Shown: positions 61,343 to 64,000 of the stretch, in pieces
Layout: the number at the start of each line of letters is the position of its first letter
Numbering within the stretch: position 1 is the first letter of the stretch
Source: Prunella strophiata
Taxonomy: Eukaryota > Chordata > Aves > Passeriformes > Prunellidae
DNA: 64,000 nt
Assembly (NCBI GenBank): GCA_036583965.1
Contig: JAZBQD010000015.1
Location: 86,988,809-87,052,808 of the forward strand
Direction of reading: 5' to 3'
Position numbers and translations under genes: made by a program
Notes under the pieces: generated by a model
Told to the model about the DNA's origin: nothing
What the model saw: the letters and a program-made list of their open reading frames with translations, nothing else
Database searches by the model: none

Positions 61343-63059
61343 GATCCAACCTACTACTTCCTGAGTTTGCTCTCCTGTTTGAAGGGCTGAGTAAGGCAGG
61401 TCAGGAAAGTTGTGGTATCCAGGTTTCAAACTTCATCTCTTTTGACCACCTTCCATGCCAAGTACAGTAGCATAGTGAGACCTTTAGTTCTTGAAAAGTA
61501 GATTGGTTATTTAGGGACAGACATTTGAGATCATTCTTCATTTCTTTGTCCTTATTTGTTTATAATAATAAGGCTTCCATGAAGAAGATACTGCATTTAG
61601 TTCAGGATTTAGCAGGGCAAATTATTTCAAGTGAGAAGTTTCTTGGAGGTGAATGTATCAGAAGTGTTCCTGCCTGCCTGTAGCATTTGGATATACCTAA
61701 TAAGGATGGGAAACACCCTGACCTTAAGGTAACCTTCTGCCCTCCTACTTTGCCATCTGTCTCAAGACCTGCAAAAGATTTCACTGCTTCTCACAAGCTC
61801 TTCTACCAAGGTTGTCTCCCAGAAAGGGAAAAGAAGAGTTACATAACGGCGTTTTCCTCCAAAACTGTGTGTTATGGAATTCAACCAAGACCCTGATTTT
61901 AGCTCCAGTAGAAGTCTAAAACTGGTACAAATTGTTTTCCAAGGTCCCTTTTTCTGTGTGTATAAAGAAAGTTAATGAGCCAATAGTTTAGTGTGTGGGG
62001 TAGAACATTCCTAAATAGCAGCAAAGGAGAATGGTTCTTGTGAAGAGCCACAACCAATTCACTAGTTACTGAGCTTTCCTTCTCCATCAGGGGATACAAT
62101 TTCTTTGTCAGAAAACACCATTGGAGAGCTTGGAGGAAATGTGCTGTGATGCAGAAATGGAACCCATTTCAGATATGATACCCTCCTGTTGAACATTAAT
62201 AAACTGCAGTGGTTGTATGTAAGGTTTGTGGCTTGTTACATATGCTTAGCTTGTCAAAAGTTTCTCGGGGTGTTAAGGGCAGGCAGTGTCATTTGTGCAA
62301 CAGGCAGAGCTCTCTGCCCAGGGATGTAACACTGACCTTACTTGAACTGATAAATAGCTGTCTTATCCATGACCTTTAATAGCTGAAATGTGTACATCAT
62401 CTACAGCCTTTTTCAGGTTTGCTTCAAAAGAGATCACTGGATAAAGCATATGTATGTATGTATGTATGTATGTGGTGCTCTGTGTGATCATTTCTGGCTT
62501 GTAACAGCACATCAAGAGAATTCCAGAGTTTAGGAGTAGCAATCACTTTTCCATGTGCTCTTTCTTCATCATGAAAGCTATTCATTCATAGGGATGCATG
62601 GTGTTGTGCAGCCAGCTGATCTTAAAGAAAAAAAATAAAACACGACAGAATGTAATGCTGGGCTTTATCCTCCTAATGTAAAATAAGAATTACCTTCTGT
62701 TTGCATTCTCTGGTTTAATTTGAAAGACAGAGACAATATTAAAATATAATGAGGGCAATTAATTTTGTGGTTCACAGTGGCTCAGATTTAGAAGGGAAAA
62801 AACCCACCTTAATCAGCACAGTACTTAAGGGCTCCCTGTAAGAAGGTTTTGCTTAACCTTCAGCAAACGCTTATGGGCTGCCCTGAATAGTAATGGGTTT
62901 AAGCACATACTTAAGTGTTTTCCTGAAGGAAGACCTAAGCATCTTCTCAAGTGTTAGATTACGGCTTCATTTACCTTATTCATAAATCCCAGCATCAGAG
63001 GCAAACTTTTCTTTCATCTCTTGGCAGATATCTGGGTGTATAGATTTTTCCACCTCCGT
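61343..63059 (+). other. HIVEP1: HIVEP1 intron 2 continued, no exon recognised
   Basis: AT-rich DNA with short chance frames only. The TATG microsatellite at 62448 is listed separately. Confidence 0.4.
62448..62473. repeat. TATG microsatellite
   Basis: About six TATG units in intronic DNA. Confidence 0.95.
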
Positions 63060-63401
63060 TTGCCCTGCTTTCTGTGGCTCTCTTGCTGCAATCTGATCAG
63101 CCCAGGCTGACCTTCAGGGGTGCTCCACATGTTTCGGAGCCTGCCCCCATGGCTCCGATTGCACGATCAAAGTCCGTACCTTGCCTTTCATCTGCCGGCT
63201 CTCTGCCCTTCCCAGGGTTATTAATTTGAAGAACTCAAAGGCGCAGCCCCTTTCTGCTGCGCCTGTTTCCAGGGAAGTAGGAATGGGAATTGGCGGGTTG
63301 TCCAGCGGCTTGGCTGTGGTCAGTTTTCCATGGTGGGAGATGGGATTGGAGCGGGTTCAATCTGTACCAGCTGGTTCTTGGCTGGCTGTCGGAAATGCAA
63401 G
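63060..63401. other. Moderately GC-rich stretch before the purine tract
   Basis: GC content and CpG (TTTCGGAGCC, GCTCCGATTGCACG, CTGCCGGC, AAGGCGCAGCC, CTGCGCC, TTGGCGGG, GTCCAGCGGC, GAGCGGG, GTCGGAA) rise here compared with the preceding intron. A GGCGCAGC...GCTGCGCC inverted repeat (about 63240-63262) is present. It could be the shoulder of a CpG island continuing beyond the window. No coding exon is recognised. Confidence 0.45.
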
Positions 63402-63888
63402 GAAAAAAAAAAAAAAAAAAAAAAAAAGAAAAAAAAACAAAGCAAGAGAGGAAAAAAAAAAAACCCAAAAAAACAACCACCAACCCTACAAAAAATTGGG
63501 GGAGGGGAAAGAAGGAAAAAATAAAAGGATTGGGGGGGAGGAGGAAACAAGAAGAAAGAGGGGGAAACAAAATAAAGAAGGCGGAAAAGGGGAAGAAAAA
63601 AGGGGGAAAGAAAAGAGTACATAGGGGTGTAAAGGGATTTAAAAAAAAAAAGTCAGAACAAGGGAACAAGAATTAAAATGGGGGAAGTAAAACAAAAAAA
63701 GAAAAAAGAAAGGCAAGAAGGGAAACGAAGGAGGAAAGTGGAGAAAGAAAAAAGTACCGCAGGGGAAAGGGAGAAAAGAGAAATAAAAAGGAGAGATAAA
63801 AGTATCACGGGGGCAAGGGAGAAAAAGAAGAGAAAGGAAAAGGCGGGGGGAAGGGAAAGGGGGAAAAAAAGAAAAGGGGTGTAGAAAA
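63402..63888. repeat. Strand-biased polypurine (A/G) tract, partly minisatellite-like
   Basis: It begins with a long A run, then about 490 bp almost wholly of A and G on the + strand with few C or T. Related blocks recur: AGAGTACATAGGGG (63614), AAAGTACCGCAGGGG (63751) and AAAGTATCACGGGGG (63798). The last two are 47 bp apart and the first is about three such units away, hinting at a decayed tandem repeat. The lysine/arginine-rich and phenylalanine-rich frames here are composition artefacts. Confidence 0.85.
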
Positions 63889-64000
63889 CCCCGATCCGCT
63901 CCCCGGGCCGGCCGCAGCCCGCGGGCCGCAGCCCAGCCGGGCCGCTCCGGGGGCCGCCGCGGGGGCCCGGCCGCGCGCGGGGCCCGGCGCGCGCCGCTTG
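63889..64000. other. Extremely GC-rich, CpG-dense block cut by window end
   Basis: Almost entirely G and C with many CpG. It contains a direct repeat GGCCGCAGCCC (63910-63920 and 63924-63934) and palindromic GGCC/GCGC stretches. It could be the start of a second CpG island (alternative HIVEP1 promoter or another gene) or GC-rich satellite. The window ends before this can be decided. Confidence 0.6.

Noticed and set aside
63181..63884. Lysine/arginine-rich plus-strand and phenylalanine-rich minus-strand frames
   Set aside because: They are direct translations of the polypurine tract, with no domain and no splice support.
1..64000. tRNA, rRNA, CRISPR arrays, bacterial operons, intact retroviral genes
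   Set aside because: No pattern consistent with any of them was seen on either strand; splice signals and CR1 copies indicate vertebrate chromosomal DNA.

Overview
This window looks like bird nuclear DNA. The main evidence is several CR1 LINE fragments, one of which keeps the typical 3' end (ATTCTATG-type octamers). It also has worn MIR/L2-like tails, a single strong CpG island, vertebrate splice signals and few genes. I see no bacterial operons, CRISPR array, rRNA or tRNA, and no virus-like gene.

The one gene I can name is the 5' end of HIVEP1 (zinc finger protein 40, also called MBP-1, PRDII-BF1 or a Schnurri homologue), on the + strand. Its translation start lies in a 148-bp exon at 27238-27385. 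It has a good acceptor, in-frame upstream stops, an ATG with A at -3, 13 codons matching the HIVEP1 N-terminus as I remember it, and a consensus GTATGT donor in phase 1. About 2-4 kb upstream is a 2.5-kb CpG island (about 22.65-25.18 kb), the likely promoter. It holds a perfect CRE, GC boxes and a consensus donor at 23042 that may end the non-coding first exon. I found no further coding exon after 27385, so the last 36.6 kb is read as part of a very long intron. The giant zinc-finger exon should lie beyond the window.

Layout: 1-22.2 kb is apparent intergenic DNA with CR1 pieces (4.94-5.22 kb minus; 7.22-8.21 kb plus), MIR-like tails, a TA microsatellite and a possible minus-strand polyadenylation signal at the left edge. 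22.65-25.18 kb is the CpG-island promoter. 23.04-27.24 kb is intron 1, with an exact kappa-B decamer (the kind of site HIVEP1 binds) at 25344 and a small GC-rich patch at 26.64-26.9 kb. 27.24-27.39 kb is the start-codon exon, with two short upstream ORFs. 27.39-64.0 kb is intron 2, with CR1 remnants (52.96, 54.7-55.1 and 61.17 kb), microsatellites, an exact 36-bp tandem duplication, two strong hairpins and tandem inverted CCAAT boxes. At the right edge a strongly purine-biased tract of about 490 bp runs into extremely GC-rich DNA cut by the window end.

No new multi-gene system is visible. The points most worth checking are the uORF arrangement on HIVEP1, the kappa-B site in its first intron, and the purine-tract/GC-rich junction at the right edge.
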